NCBI GenBank assembly: GCA_030762175.1
Contig: CM060834.1
Coordinates: 28,588,501-28,652,500, forward strand
Length of the DNA stretch: 64,000 nucleotides
Source of the DNA: Metallyticus violacea
Taxonomy: Eukaryota > Arthropoda > Insecta > Mantodea > Metallyticidae
Direction of reading: 5' to 3'
The notes beneath the pieces are model-generated. The model saw nothing but the letters and a program-made list of their open reading frames with translations. It was not told the DNA's origin and did not search any database. The translations under genes and the position numbers were made by a program. Shown here piece by piece: positions 23,331 through 34,580 of this stretch. The stretch's first letter is position 1, and each line of letters opens with the position of its first letter.

Positions 23331-23488
23331 TTTGATAATTTGTAAGCAATGAGCCTCTTAAATTGGGTTGTGTATTGTTATATGGTTTTTACCCTCCCGC
23401 TAATCACCGAGACCCTGCTGGCCGGTTAACCGGTTAACGTGCGACAGGCAAAACACTCCGGGGGAAAAACAAAACTGATTCCATGGCA

Positions 23489-25188
23489 ATAATGTTTATA
23501 TTTTATTTATTTTTCCCTTGGAATGTTATTACCTTAGCTCATTCAGTTGAAATTTCGAAGAATTTTGTACAGATCTGATTTGAGTTTTGGATTTTTTTTT
23601 CAACTGCAATTCCTTCTCTGTTTTTGGGAAGATAAACTGATTGTCTGCATGTAATAATGCTTTAAAATATCTTTTATTTGCTAAATAAACACTTGTATTG
23701 TCTCTTATTTGCAACCTTGAAGAATTTCACCCATGTAAAGTTTAAAAAGTGGTAGTGATAAGCTCTTCCCCTTGATTAGTTTCTGTAACATCATTACTGA
23801 ACTTATTTCCTAAATTTAAATGCTTTAGTACTTTGTGCAGAATTTTAATTTAACTGATCAGGCAGGTCTTGTGGAATACCTCTTCTGTCTAAAATTAACC
23901 AAAGTGTACACCTCCCCATCAGTCAAATACTTTTACAGAATCTATAAAAGCAATGTGCGTCTAGCTAACCCAATAGCTGTAGAGTTAACACATCGTGTTG
24001 CATGATCTAGACTTCATTCTAAACTTAGTAACTTTGTATTCATTATTATTTTTACCCTTGCACATGGTATTTTGATCGCTCCTTGGCCAAATTAGCGTTC
24101 GGGACTGCAAGCCGAGTTTGACAGTACCTGTTCAGAAATGGTCCTAGTTAGGGAGGTTTGGAACGGGGTAGACCAGACACGACTGTTGAACAAATCGCCG
24201 TGCTATGGCGACCTATGGGATACATCTATCTGGATGTCGCAAGGTAGGGATAGAGGACGCAGCGGTGGCTGCGGCAAACCAAAAACCTGTAGTGGCTAAA
24301 AAGGCCTTGAGGAATAAAAATGATATATTTTCAGTAGATTCTTTACCAGGCGTTTACTGCATATTTATGTCCCTAATTTGAAGGCTAGTATTAGGCGTGT
24401 TCAAAAGATAAATATATTTTTTTTATTTTATTTTGTCCTTTTCGTGAACTACCAAGAGTCCGCAGACTTTGGGAAAAACCAGGGCGGCCCATCCCTCCCC
24501 ATAAAGAAAATGCCTTAATTGTTTACCATTTTCTCTTCTTCTAGTCAGCTTTTAAAACAAAAATACATGAAAACGGCTATGTATAACCGATTAGTTCTTA
24601 ATTGTGTCTTACGCAATAAGTGGATTTCCTCTCTACTGTAGTAGCGGTTGCATGCGGGTCCTCCGTTAGAGAGGGAAGCTCGGAAAGGTTTACCCTTTAA
24701 ACGTATAAATTCATGGGCTAGCAAAGATTTACAAAGATGTCTTCTTTCAAGATGAGTTTGCTTTTCTCCTGCTTATTTCTCTGTTCTCTTGGGCAGCAGG
24801 AAGAGGGGTCCTTTTCTTAAGAACCAGATGTTGAGAGGTTACTGACACCACGTCTAACTGATTTTTAGGGTTGTTTTCCAATTTTTTTAAAAAAAAATGG
24901 ATGGCTTCCTCACTGTTTGTCAGTGGAAGGTTAACTTTCACAGTGTTAATTGATAAGTTACAAAAAAAAAAAAAAAAAAAACGCGTATCTCTTTTGTGAC
25001 AATTAATAAAATGGACGTTTTATTGAAGACTCAATTTTCGGTCTAAGTTGGAAATGAAACGATTTGGACCTCATCAATCGAAGACTAGAACTTACTCAAT
25101 AAGAGGGCACAATAAGGACTTTTTTTTATAGTTTGAAAAGAAACATCATTATTGACATCTTGTGACGTGAGAAACATATCTTTTTTAA
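23489..25188. other. No gene; poly-A at 24962-24981
   Basis: AT-rich with a GC-richer patch at 24090-24300 in which I recognise nothing firm. A 64-codon minus-strand frame at 24747-24941 is unassigned. Confidence 0.45.
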
Positions 25189-25495
25189 AGTAATGAGATT
25201 GCAAAAGGGATAGAAAGGGCACGTTTAGTTTTTGTACAGGCCGACGAAACTAAAAACATTACATGCATGTCACACTTTGTTGTGATATTACGATATATTA
25301 GTGGGGGTAAACCGGTTGAAAGATTCATAAAATTCATTACTGTTTCTGAATTGAATGCAGAAGGCTTAAGGCATACTTTAACAGGCGAAATAGAAAAGTT
25401 GCATATAAATCAGCAGTTTATAGCATAAACGTACGATGGCGTTGCAATTATGAGAGAATGTCAGGGAGGAGTATGTCTTGATAAAAAGACCATTT
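25189..25495 (+). pseudogene. hAT transposase fragment (ZMYM1/TTF-type)
   Basis: An open frame without a start codon reads SNEIAKGIERARLVFVQADE, then TKNITCMSHFVVILRYISGG, KPVERFIKF, an in-frame TAA near 25426, then TYDGVAIMRECQGGV. The ADET motif with the first catalytic Asp, the LRYV-like strand, PVERF and the YDGAAxM motif are in the order and spacing of hAT transposases of the ZMYM1-like group. Neither the dimerisation domain nor an N-terminal zinc finger is visible. Confidence 0.85.
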
Positions 25496-25532
25496 GTCTG
25501 TCATTTATTTCTGCCCCTGACTCACTCTACAA

Positions 25533-25561
25533 CAGGGGTCACGAGCCGCCACTGAGAAAAA
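25533..25561. mobile_element. hAT-like terminal sequence
   Basis: CAGGGGTCACGAGCCGCC resembles the CAGGGGTC start of hAT terminal inverted repeats and lies about 40 bp beyond the hAT transposase fragment. The partner terminus and an 8-bp duplication were not found, so this may be the end of a deleted element. Confidence 0.4.
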
Positions 25562-27025
25562 CAAAACAGACCTGACCTGAATACCTTTATCACCCGCTTC
25601 CAGAACTATTTACTGACTTTCCGGCATTATTATTACAGCAATAATTAAGAAAATACATTTTGAACATACTTCAATATTAAAAAAGTTTTTTTGAAGTAAA
25701 TTTCTGGCAAACAACATTTAAGGGAGACTCTTAGGGTTTATGATTAGACATGTATTTTGATGAGGATGAAGCTGTAATTAAAAGCAAGAATGATTAAAAG
25801 CACAGAGTTTTCCGAAGTCACCGAGGAGATGCTAAAAATGATTAGAGAGACAAACCGCTGTGTATGTTAGGGTTGATTAGAAATAGAAGTGGAAGCAAAA
25901 TAAAGATATTTATAGCTAATAAATCGACAGTACACTCGTTATATATGAATAACATAGATGGTTCAGATAAACAGGGAGTTTTAAACCTATCAGCTTCATT
26001 AATCTAACTGAAATGGTTGCTTTAGATTCCATTTAAAAATGCAATCGACAGTATTCCTATAATGGAAGCCATTAAACTGCAGCGCTGAATACCGAGTTCT
26101 TTTTCCCCGCTCGCGTAAAACTCATTGCAAAATAACAGCCGTAGCAAACGACCATTTAATGGTGCATTCATGGAAGGATATTTAGTACAGGCTCTCAGTT
26201 TATGGGAACAAGGAAGTGCTGGGGATATAAATGTCGGCCTTTGCTCCCTTTCCTAAACAGTTCCGCGTTTCATTGCTGGCTTTGTCCCTCAGGACAATGA
26301 TACCAACACTCAGCATGCCATTTTTCAAGAACAAAGTTTAACATATATGTTAGTACCTTGTGGAAATAAGGAAGTCACGCAGAATCGGTTGACAGAAATA
26401 TTTATTCGTCTACAAGTATCCTGGCAATATCACTGCAGTTAGAAACTGTCCAGCTCTAGTATGTAGATTTTTGAACGCTCAGATTTGTTCTCTGTATAGA
26501 ACGTACATTTTGTCACTTGGTGGTATCAAGGTGCCTAATACACCGTAAACTAACGTACAGGTCAACCTAATAGGTAGAATGCTTACTGTGTGCCAAACGG
26601 GGCTAAACCTGCATATACAAGACCGTGCCTAAACCAGTTTTTTTTTTTTCGTTCTGTTATGGAAAAAAAAATACAAATAAAATATTAGCCATTTCAATTT
26701 CTCCATCACCGCTCCCTATATCCATTTTTCCTTTTGGTCTCTAACAATTTGTTCTGGCAATCTGTCACAGTGAAAATATCCTATCTTATATTAGAATTAA
26801 CCTTCAAACTCCTTTCGGGAAATCGTCTGGGTGGGTTGAACTCAGCGTGGTAGGGTGTTGCCGAACCTCATGGGTATTAAATGCACTATGGCGGAATGGT
26901 AAGCTAACTTAAACGCTTGGGTTTTCTACCTAAAGAGCCCTGATGCTAAATTAGGCCACCCAACCAGCGGACTGATAGCTTTGCCAGAAGGTATTGGCAT
27001 ATGTAAATAAGGGATAAGCTTCCAA
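25562..27025. other. No gene recognised
   Basis: AT-rich with ordinary complexity. A tRNA-like or SINE-like text at 26880-27020 precedes a SINE-A tail but is too diverged to call. Confidence 0.5.
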
Positions 27026-27080
27026 CCCCGCCTGTGGTGCCAAGTATTAAAACGGGCGTTAAATAATATTAAAAAAAAAC
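27026..27080 (+). mobile_element. SINE-A 3' tail fragment
   Basis: CCGCCTGTGGTGCC followed by TTAAAACGGGCGTTAAATAA is the last 50 bp of SINE-A ending in an A-run. The body upstream does not match, so this is a truncated copy or a SINE with a different head sharing the SINE-A tail. Confidence 0.7.
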
Positions 27081-27213
27081 TTCCATCTTGTATAGAGAGA
27101 TCGGTGTATGAACCCAGTGAATGACTCAATCGTGTATCATTTAGACCATAAACATGGGGACGGTTTAAATGAAAGCGGGAGAAAGGAGCTACTGATTAAA
27201 GTTTTTTGCCTCT

Positions 27214-27230
27214 GGGGGGGGGGGGGGGGG
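27214..27230. repeat. Run of 17 G
   Basis: An uninterrupted G-run in an AT-rich context. It can form a G-quadruplex. The length may be uncertain because of sequencing slippage. Confidence 0.9.
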
Positions 27231-27554
27231 AAGTCAGCGCTGCATGTTATGCAAGATCAAATCTTTGTAATCCTCAATCGAGACTCACTACAGGAATTAT
27301 TCTTCATGATAACTTCCGCCCCTATACTGCAAATCATAAAAGCTAAAAGATCTGCCATACAGCATGGATTGCTCCACGGGAAGAAACATTTATATTTCGC
27401 TTGGAAACTGTTCAGAAATGTTCCCCTAACATTCCACCTACTTCTATGAATGGGAAATTGAACAACCGTGTCCTAGTAGGATAAATCTAGATATTATTTT
27501 TTAGTTTGGTCAGGTTGGCCTTTGCCTTCCTTTCATTTGAATTATCTTTATTTA

Positions 27555-27555
27555 C

Positions 27556-27609
<54 letters not shown>

Positions 27610-27610
27610 G
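27555..27610. repeat. Perfect 56-bp palindrome with (AT)n core
   Basis: CATAGTTTATATA, an AT repeat, then TATATAAACTATG. The arms beyond the AT core (CATAGTTT and AAACTATG) are exact reverse complements, so the whole segment can extrude as a cruciform. Confidence 0.95.
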
Positions 27611-27702
27611 TTTACTGTGCTGTCTTCTTGCCGTTGCTAGAAAGGGGGATTTATTCAATTAACAATTTTCGGTATTGCAGAGCTTACAGATAGACGCAGA
27701 AG

Positions 27703-28588
27703 TGCCTTGCAATCAGTTCTGTTTTCCCCCGAGTGTTTTATCTATGGACGAGCGCGCCGCTCATTAGTACATTAGCCGGCCAGTCGGGTCTCGGTGATTG
27801 GCGTGAGGATAAAACAATAAAAACAATGCAACATCGATACACAAACCAATTTAAGAGGCTCATTACTTACCAAATTATCAAATGAGGTGTAGAAACTATC
27901 TCCCTTCATTCTGCACACATTTTTGGCATCTTTTAGGAAAGTATTAATCATTCCTTGAACTTAATTTTGAGAAATCCGGACAATTTCCTGACGAATATTA
28001 TCTTTCAGTTCTTGCATGGTGTGCGGGTTCGTCTTGTACACGGCATGTTTTAATTTACCCCAGAGATGATAATCGCAGCCTGTTAAATTGGGGACCGAGG
28101 TGGCTACAAATTCCTACAAATAATTCTGTCTTTTGGAAACACATTGTGAATGCTTTCATGGAATTATTCGCATTTTGAGAAGTGGCAGAATCCTGTTGAA
28201 AAAATGCATGATCACGCTCCCTGTCGATAATTCTCTGAAAATGAGGGGTGTGTAGCTGGGTATTCACATAAGTTACAGAATCAACTGTAGGCTCAAAAAA
28301 TTGATCTTATGATTCTTTTAGAACTGAGTTAACACACATGAATCGTACATCAAGACACGCTGTGCCGTTGGCACAGGCATAAGGCATAATATGCTTTTGT
28401 GTATACTTTCGAATTAAGTACAACACAACAACAACACAACACATCCAGAAACAGCTGCGCTACGACTGTGACAGTCGGCAAGGTCAACAAGTAAGCAAGC
28501 ACTCCATCTCCTCGGCGCGGCAAACGAGTGGGGACTCTCTCATAGGAAAAACTTCGCTCCGAGGGGGAAAGCATCACTGATCGCGTTG
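27703..28588 (-). mobile_element. Short DDE transposon (family D), copy 2
   Basis: Opposite orientation to copy 1. The left end TGCCTTGCAATCAGTTCTG and the right end read inward, ACAACGCGATCAGTGATGC, form related inverted repeats. The order of shared segments is the same as in copy 1, without the SINE. It is about 886 bp and cannot encode a full transposase. Both copies share the same missing N-terminal region. Confidence 0.85.
28055..28267 (-). pseudogene. C-terminal remnant of a DDE transposase (family D)
   Basis: It reads TQLHTPHFQRIIDRERDHAF, then FQQDSATSQNANNSMKAF, and near the end LGPQFNRLRLSSLG. FQQDSATSHTANNSM is a signature of a widespread insect Tc1/mariner-superfamily transposase, and QQD carries the second catalytic Asp, preserved here. 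The following SPDL box is QFNR, so the third acidic residue is lost. The remainder (EPAHHART-like and FLHLI) continues in other frames to about 27890. Confidence 0.85.
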
Positions 28589-30118
28589 TAGTATTGTCAA
28601 AGAGCACTGTCCTAAAAGTATGTTTAAAATGGGATTAATTACTGGAAATGGTCCATTTAGGAAACATCTGCAGAAAATGGCACTCTTTCAAGGAGAGCCC
28701 ATTTGTAGATTTTGGGCCAATCTCACGAGACTGAGAAGCATTTATTCCTCGAGTGTGGGGCCTTGGACGGAAGATGATATCAATTTTTCGGTCAACAACC
28801 ATATTTCAATATGGATGATTCTCTTATAGGAATTAAAGTTCTGGATCTCATAAAGAACACGAATTTGGAATGTTGTAAGGGATTTGGGGGTGGCACAATA
28901 AGTCTATGGCTGAAGTGTGGGAATTCTCCAAAACTCTTTCCAATACCCCGTTCAATACCCCCTTCAATACCACCACCACTACTAGTACTAGTACTACATA
29001 TGTATGGATCAAAATGGAGGTATCCCATAAAAAGGGAGAGAAGTAATAATTTTTTGGAAGCATGTAGGAATTGCCATGCTAAATCGTTTGGTGGCACGTT
29101 GAAAGTTTCAGGTAATGGTGTGGAGGATGCGCCATGTACTGCTCGCCCTGACACTGCAGCATGCCACAAGGAGTTGTCTCAGTCTCACATGGAGGTGGAT
29201 AGGCTATGGGCAGCAGGGAGCTAGTTTCAGAGGTAGGAATAACCCACCTGACAATTTTGCACAAGTTGAAAGACTTTCATCCTTTAGACTTTGGGAGGTA
29301 CTCGAACATTCCACCTACTCACTAGAAATGGTTCTTGTAATTTTGATCTCTTCCCTGAACTAAAAAGTAGACTTTTGGGAAAGAAAACTTTATGATTCGT
29401 ACCAAACGTTGTGAAATATAAATTATAAATATTAACTTTTATTTATCACCACTTTTTAAGAATAAACAACATTGATACTGGTATTTGAAATATAGTAAGT
29501 CGGTCTTTTTAAATCTAATTTTACACAATTTTACAGAAAAGTTCAGTCTGAACACGCTGATAATCAGGAAGTATAATCCTAAAGGAAAGCTCTTTCCTTG
29601 TCGCTAGCTAGTAAAATATGTTGGTAGTAGAAGTTTACATTCGCTACTGGAACAGCTGCAATAAAACCATTCATCCGTCCGCGACCACACCTACCAGATC
29701 TTTCGGGCGATAGGCCACTAATTGTACCAACGTCTGAATCCGACTTTCCCAATTTAACATGCACCTATGCGACATAAATCAGTTATGTGCCAATGGAACC
29801 AAATGTTAGATCTATCAGTAACAATTGAGCAGGCTTTGTATATAGATCTTGTGTAATATTTCCACGAGCTTTGTTTCTCAATGAACACATCCACTTTCTT
29901 AAATAGCCTTTTAAACTACTACACCCTCACGAAGTATTTCCTTTAACCGTGAAGAATATGAATTAAAATACAGTATATAGCAAAATCTCATGGACTTACA
30001 GAGACCATAATTTGTTATTATAGAACATAATTATATTTGCTAACAGCTCCATCATGAGTTATGCATCGATGAGGTGTGTATCTAAAGTCTTCATTCGCTC
30101 AGTTACACTGTTGTAATA
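28589..30118. other. No gene recognised
   Basis: Overlapping frames of 137 (plus, 28811-29224) and 125 codons (minus, 28792-29169) lie here but have low-complexity or ordinary random composition and mutual overlap. I do not consider either a gene. Confidence 0.45.
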
Positions 30119-30209
30119 CGAGGGCATACTGAAAAGTTATACCTCCTAATTTTTTATTTGAAAACGGGTATCGTTTTTTGAGTAAAATAAAACCCGCAAC
30201 TAGCTACAA

Positions 30210-30838
30210 CCTTGCTGTTCATATCTACATAATTATTTTTCCACATAATCACCCTGGCGATGAATACACTTCTCCCAAAGGGGGACCAGTTTCTTGATAC
30301 TGTCACTATCATTGACCGTGTTGTGATTAAGATGACGAATCCACTACTATCTGCACCTTATCATCAGAAACAAAGTGGTGTCCTCTCAGGTGTTCTTTAA
30401 GTGTTGCAAACAGATGCGTTCGTTGTGCTCAAACAATTGTTGGCTAATGTCCAATCTCTTCTGTTTCATGTCAAGAAAGACAGTGCCCAAAGTTTCTGGA
30501 ATCCCATTCTTCAATTATCGTCAGCACATGCTCCTTGATATGTTGCACTTGATTGACAGCTGTTGCTGCGTTATGCTACAATTTGCCCTAATGAGTTCAT
30601 TGACACGATTCCGTTGAGTGTCTTCAGTTGAAGTTTGCAGCCTTCCTTTGCGTCCTTTGTCACAGAATTTGAGATGTACACTAGGTTCATTATGAGCACG
30701 CACAGTACTAATGCCTACACATTGATCGCCATAAACTGCCTCAATCTCTGATGAATGTCTGCCGGAGCACATTTTCTGCTGCTTAAAGTTCTTACAAGCG
30801 GCATTCAAAAGTTTTACAAGGGTCACCAAAAAGTCCAA
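30210..30838 (-). pseudogene. Mariner A transposase: N- and C-terminal parts joined, core missing
   Basis: The N-terminal part has CSGRHSSEIEAVYGDQCVG, KGRKGRLQTSTEDTQRNRV and NELIRANCSITQQQLSIKCN (30800-30530). The C-terminal part has HLKNTL or LKEHLRGHHFVSDD, depending on frame, and HQGDYVEK (30420-30240). The text between passes directly from a DISQQLFEHNER-like helix to the C-terminus, so the segment with all three catalytic acidic residues has been deleted. Confidence 0.8.
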
Positions 30839-30980
30839 GTAAGGACTGAATTGGAAAACTTGTCCTCACAACCCTTCAAGGTACTCTCCATCTGTTTTTA
30901 CACACGCGCGCGCGCAGTTGCAGACAAGTGGTTACTTGTCAATAGTAACACGGTACTCGGACTGAGATATTGTCAACAGC

Positions 30981-31002
30981 GCTGAATATATATATATATA
31001 TC
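30981..31002. repeat. Short (TA)n run inside mariner B
   Basis: About nine AT units inside the mariner B remnant. It is preceded by a (GC)n-like ACACGCGCGCGCGC tract near 30901. Confidence 0.85.
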
Positions 31003-31099
31003 TTGAGCAAGGTCCTGCACTCGTTTAAAAGATTTTCACTCGGGGAAACAACTAGAAGTTGCACTTACAAGGCCAGGGCTGTAGAGTGAATGGTGAAGC

Positions 31100-31760
31100 A
31101 ACTGGACTTTGGTTATTTACAGTTTCCTCAAATATGCAAATGTTCTGTGAGGGGACGCATTGTCGTGCAAAAGAAATAGCCCTGAAGTTTCTGTCTTTGG
31201 ACGCCGCCACCTCAGCTCTTCAAATAAAGGGTTCAAAATATAAGCGTTATAGTATTCTGAATTTATTGTCATTCCTTCTGGCATACAGTCCTCCACTAAT
31301 AGTCCGTCATATTAGTTGAAGAAAACAATGAACATTCGCTTCTGAGAACGAAAATTGTATAGCAGATAAACTGGCCGGGGGTCTTTCTCATTTACTCACA
31401 CGCATATTTACGGAGGTATTGTAATAAAACCAACTGCATATATCTGTCAAACGTTCAGGACCATTTGATGGAAACATGCTCTGCTTCCTTTCTCCTCTTC
31501 TTCTCTTCATTAGTTAGGGAATGTGCAGCTGTTCATGGCAATGTTGCCAACACTGGTACCCAATCCCATACTTGGTATTTCAACAGTAACATGTCAGTTT
31601 TCCCCCACTAAGTTGGTCACTCTTTGAATTGTTCTCCCATTCACAGCTTCCCGAGGCCGACCAGAAGGAGGGTTGATTTCAAAGTTTCTTGCCCATCTTC
31701 AAATGATCGAACCCACCTTGCAATGGTGTCAAATGAACACACTTGATCACCATGAAGAGC
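31100..31760 (-). pseudogene. Mariner B transposase remnant
   Basis: On the minus strand a helix-turn-helix-like segment (FDHLKMGKKL, near 31720-31690) precedes the catalytic box FLLHDNASPHRTFAYLRKL at about 31180-31120. The HDNA Asp and the SPH that follow are the canonical second DDE residue context. Many stops and frame changes occur in between. The C-terminus is too decayed to follow. Confidence 0.7.
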
Positions 31761-32187
31761 TACCAAGTCCTTGTGTAGAATGTAAAGTTTTCTTTAGAAA
31801 TATTCATGATTTTTCACCAAGTATAGACACAGCTGAACTCAACAGACTGTACGACAGTGACTATGTAAGTTTAAACTTGCACTATGTATATTTTGATAGC
31901 TTAAGGTTCATTGTTGCCAGCTGCGTTAGTTACATGTTTGTGTACATTATTGTCCAACAATGGATAGGCTGATTACAAAACTTTTCAATGCCCCTCTCTC
32001 TCAGCAAGCTGCTTCACGCTCACCGACATAGTACTGGTACACGTCATCATGTTTCAGACTATAATTTCAGAGCTCTCTGATGGTAGAAACTTGCATCATT
32101 GAAGCGGGAAGTAAACTAAGCTAATACTCCAAACTGTGTTCACAGTAACACAAAAAATTAGGAGGCTTTCATCTCAGCATACTATTG

Positions 32188-32555
32188 CAGCCTTTTGTTG
32201 TTCTGTGTGTTGCTGAATGGCAGGCTAGTGAAGTTTAGTCATGTAGCTGTATTTCGTTTTGTAAGGACTGATAAAATGCTTGCTGTAGTGACAGACTATC
32301 CTGCAGATTCCAAACTTTAATCACCGGTTCGTGTGTTGCATGAAAACCCAAGGATGTTTTTTAATACCCACCCACGTTACTACGGAGTTTTTATTAAATT
32401 CTTTTTCTGTATCTCTCTCTCGGTTTTGTATATTCAGTCATGCATGTATGTGTTAGTAATTTATTAATAGTGTAGAAGCTTGCAATGTTTATTGTGCAGT
32501 AGAAAATTGTGCCTCCCGGTTTATAACGCCACGAGCAGCCACTTCTAAATCGATT
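32188..32555. other. No feature recognised
   Basis: Ordinary AT-rich sequence. Confidence 0.5.
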
Positions 32556-33400
32556 TTACATATCACCCAAAACTTTCTTAATTTTATCACAAGTAGTATC
32601 ACAAGAGGGTCTGTGTTTGGAAAGCTCAGACTCTCGAATGATATTTATCAGGACTAATTCACGAATAAAATAAGAATTTAAATATAACTTCCCTAAATTT
32701 GGCATACAAAATTGTAATATTTCTATTGTATTATGAATACTGAACCTTTTCAAACCATCTTGTAACAGGCGAATGTCGATTGTCAGTAATGCCAATAGAG
32801 AATAGGCAAATACGTGTTTGGGACTATTTCATAAATAGACTAAAAATAAAAGTAATATATATTTGAAGTTCGCGCACAGAATATTAATAATTGTATAAAA
32901 TGTTATACTTACGAATACCTACCTGTTCAGATACCGTGAGACTGAAATAGACGAAAGTGAACTATTACGATCGCTACATTTTTATTTATCAATACCAACT
33001 GAGAAAAATAAAACAAGGGTGACATTTTACCATTCTGAACAATGTGTTTATTAAGATTTTTGGTTGCTTAGCCAGATATTGTTACATAATTCATAAAATT
33101 AATTCAGGTTGTTTGGCTGAATACGTAAAAACAATTGCTTGAGTGAATAAAAATTAAGTTAGTTAATGTACAATTACTGAAAACACAGAAAAGTGGTCAA
33201 TGATGCATGCTCAGGAATTATATAGTGAAAGTGTAGAGTTGGCTATACTGACCACAAGACAAATGCACTTCACGTGATAAAAGGATGTTGATAAAATTTC
33301 ACGACAATTTCACTGCGACATCGAGCGGTTGGTCAAAATTTAAATGTTTGTTTCATTTCATTGGTCGATTTTATGATGACGTCACACGAGGAAATAGTAT
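32556..33400 (+). repeat. R2 dispersed repeat, copy 2
   Basis: Same orientation and module order as 18757-19560: GTATCACAAGAGGGTCTG, ACGAATAAAATAAGAATTTAA, TTCGCGCACAGAATATTAA, ACCGTGAGACTGAAAT, GACCACAAGACAAAT, TTGGTCAAAATTTAAATG. About 100 bp around 33040-33160 has no partner in copy 1. Confidence 0.8.
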
Positions 33401-34329
33401 AATTCAATTTTTCGACTTAAATTTTGATTATGTACTCTGGACACGAAATTCCTTCAAAGACTTGAGAGAATATAACTTTTATTTTATATATTTTCTGCTA
33501 TGGCGTACTCAAAAGGTCAGTTCGATATGAAAATGGAAATCTAGCGTTTAAATTGAAATTCTGCATTGCATATAGAAGAAAGAGCGAATATCTCTCCTAA
33601 TATTGACGTTGTTTAATGCCCAGCAGATTAGAGGCAGAAATTTTTCCCCCGTTTCCGCTAAGCCTTTCCGCTTTCAAATATCGGGACGCGTATTGATATT
33701 TGATTTCGCCATTGTTTTTGTGTGGTAGGAAGCTGAAGAACCTCGTTTGCAGCGTCTCTGCGTTCCAGATCAGCGCGAATTACACAGTTGTTATGCAAAT
33801 TCTCCATGCAGTATCATGAATCACGCTTCCACAGCCCAGATCGAACCCACGGCGTCTGGAATGGCAGATGCCTCATTATCGGCCTGCTCACAGCATTAAT
33901 TTCTGCATATATTGATCAGAATTCAAGCTGAGAGCAGACTACATCATTGGCTGCTTATTGAATTATCTATAGGTACTTTTCTTTGCTCCACGTATTACTT
34001 ACTAATGTGACGATGATATATTTCTTAGTTCGCCCTTCTATGTCAGGAAGTGATGTTCATTTGATCAATGAATAACCCAGAAACCTTTTGATCGTTCTGC
34101 ACGATGAAGTCAGATAAGAGGAGGCGCGGAGGTCAGGAGATCACATCTTGACTTGACATAATGTATTGCATCTACGAGGACTGTGCGATATTGAACATCG
34201 CAATATATCTGTCTTTCTCTGCGTATGGAACATTCCAGATTCTCTTGTTAAATAAGAGAACATAAACATTAGAACATTTTTATTTGTTACAAAAGAAGAT
34301 ATTCATGCCGAAAACAATGAGAACAGAAT
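33401..34329. other. No gene; weak tRNA-like text near 33830-33890
   Basis: On the minus strand GGGTTCGATCTGGG (about 33840) could be a B-box of an old SINE, but the A-box is not convincing and no second copy exists. Nothing else is supported. Confidence 0.35.
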
Positions 34330-34575
34330 AAACAGTCCCGGCCCTAACTGTGAAGGAATGAGTTTTTGACTTGAATAATATTTCTATTTTTCAACATAAT
34401 CTCCCTTATGGACAGTACATTTATTTCAGCAATGCTCCAGTGTTATTATCCCGTTCTGAGGCGGTTTTACGGAAGATCTGCAAAAAAGTCCTCTACAGGT
34501 GAAGTGGCCTGTGATGTAATGAAAAACACTAGCCCCAAATCTGGAGAGTACGGCGGATGTTATAATTCATACTTA
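34330..34575 (-). pseudogene. Mariner transposase C-terminal remnant
   Basis: The minus strand starts HPPYSPDLGL next to the Tc1-like element and ends with a KGDYVEK-like motif (about 34390), as in the last third of mariner transposases. The rest of the mariner is absent on both sides of the Tc1-like element, so the fragment was truncated before or during that insertion. Confidence 0.65.
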
Positions 34576-34580
34576 AAATA

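Larger units (their letters stand above)
22413..23488 (+). mobile_element. Short DDE transposon (family D), copy 1, carrying a SINE-A
   Basis: The left end ACAGTGCGATCAATAATGC and the right end read inward, TGCCATGGAATCAGTTTTG, are related to the two ends of the opposed copy at 27703-28588. Internally it keeps the C-terminal part of a transposase (23018-23330), beginning near AHFTNNAMKA and ending GGHFQHLI. It continues for about 150 bp of 3' sequence containing AATCACCGAGACCC, also shared with copy 2. A SINE-A is inserted at 22608-22884. The transposase N-terminus is missing. Confidence 0.8.
30795..32000 (-). mobile_element. Mariner B, nested inside mariner A
   Basis: Terminal repeats: GGCATTCAAAAGTTTTACAA at the left (about 30800) and GGGCATTGAAAAGTTTTGTAA read inward from the right (about 31995-31975). 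TA lies at 30793-30794. The length of about 1.2 kb is that of a complete mariner. Where mariner B sits, the mariner A reading frame breaks and resumes beyond it. Confidence 0.85.
30119..32187 (-). mobile_element. Mariner A, internally deleted, interrupted by mariner B
   Basis: The termini are GCATACTGAAAAGTTATACC near 30123 and, read inward from the right, GTATGCTGAGATGAAAGCC near 32182. Both continue into CCTCCTAATTTTTT. The left end starts right after TA (30117-30118). The element's own sequence is 30119-30794 plus 32001-32187, about 860 bp once the inserted mariner B is removed, so it is shorter than a full mariner. Confidence 0.88.

Noticed and set aside
24090..24300. LINE or retrovirus-like coding segment in a GC-richer patch
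   Set aside because: Short frames contain no motif that I could align to a reverse transcriptase or endonuclease.
28792..29224. Overlapping 137-codon and 125-codon frames on opposite strands
   Set aside because: No motifs, proline/serine/glycine runs from local low complexity (CAATACCCCCTTCAATACC, CTAGTACTAGTAC), and no splice or start context; likely chance.
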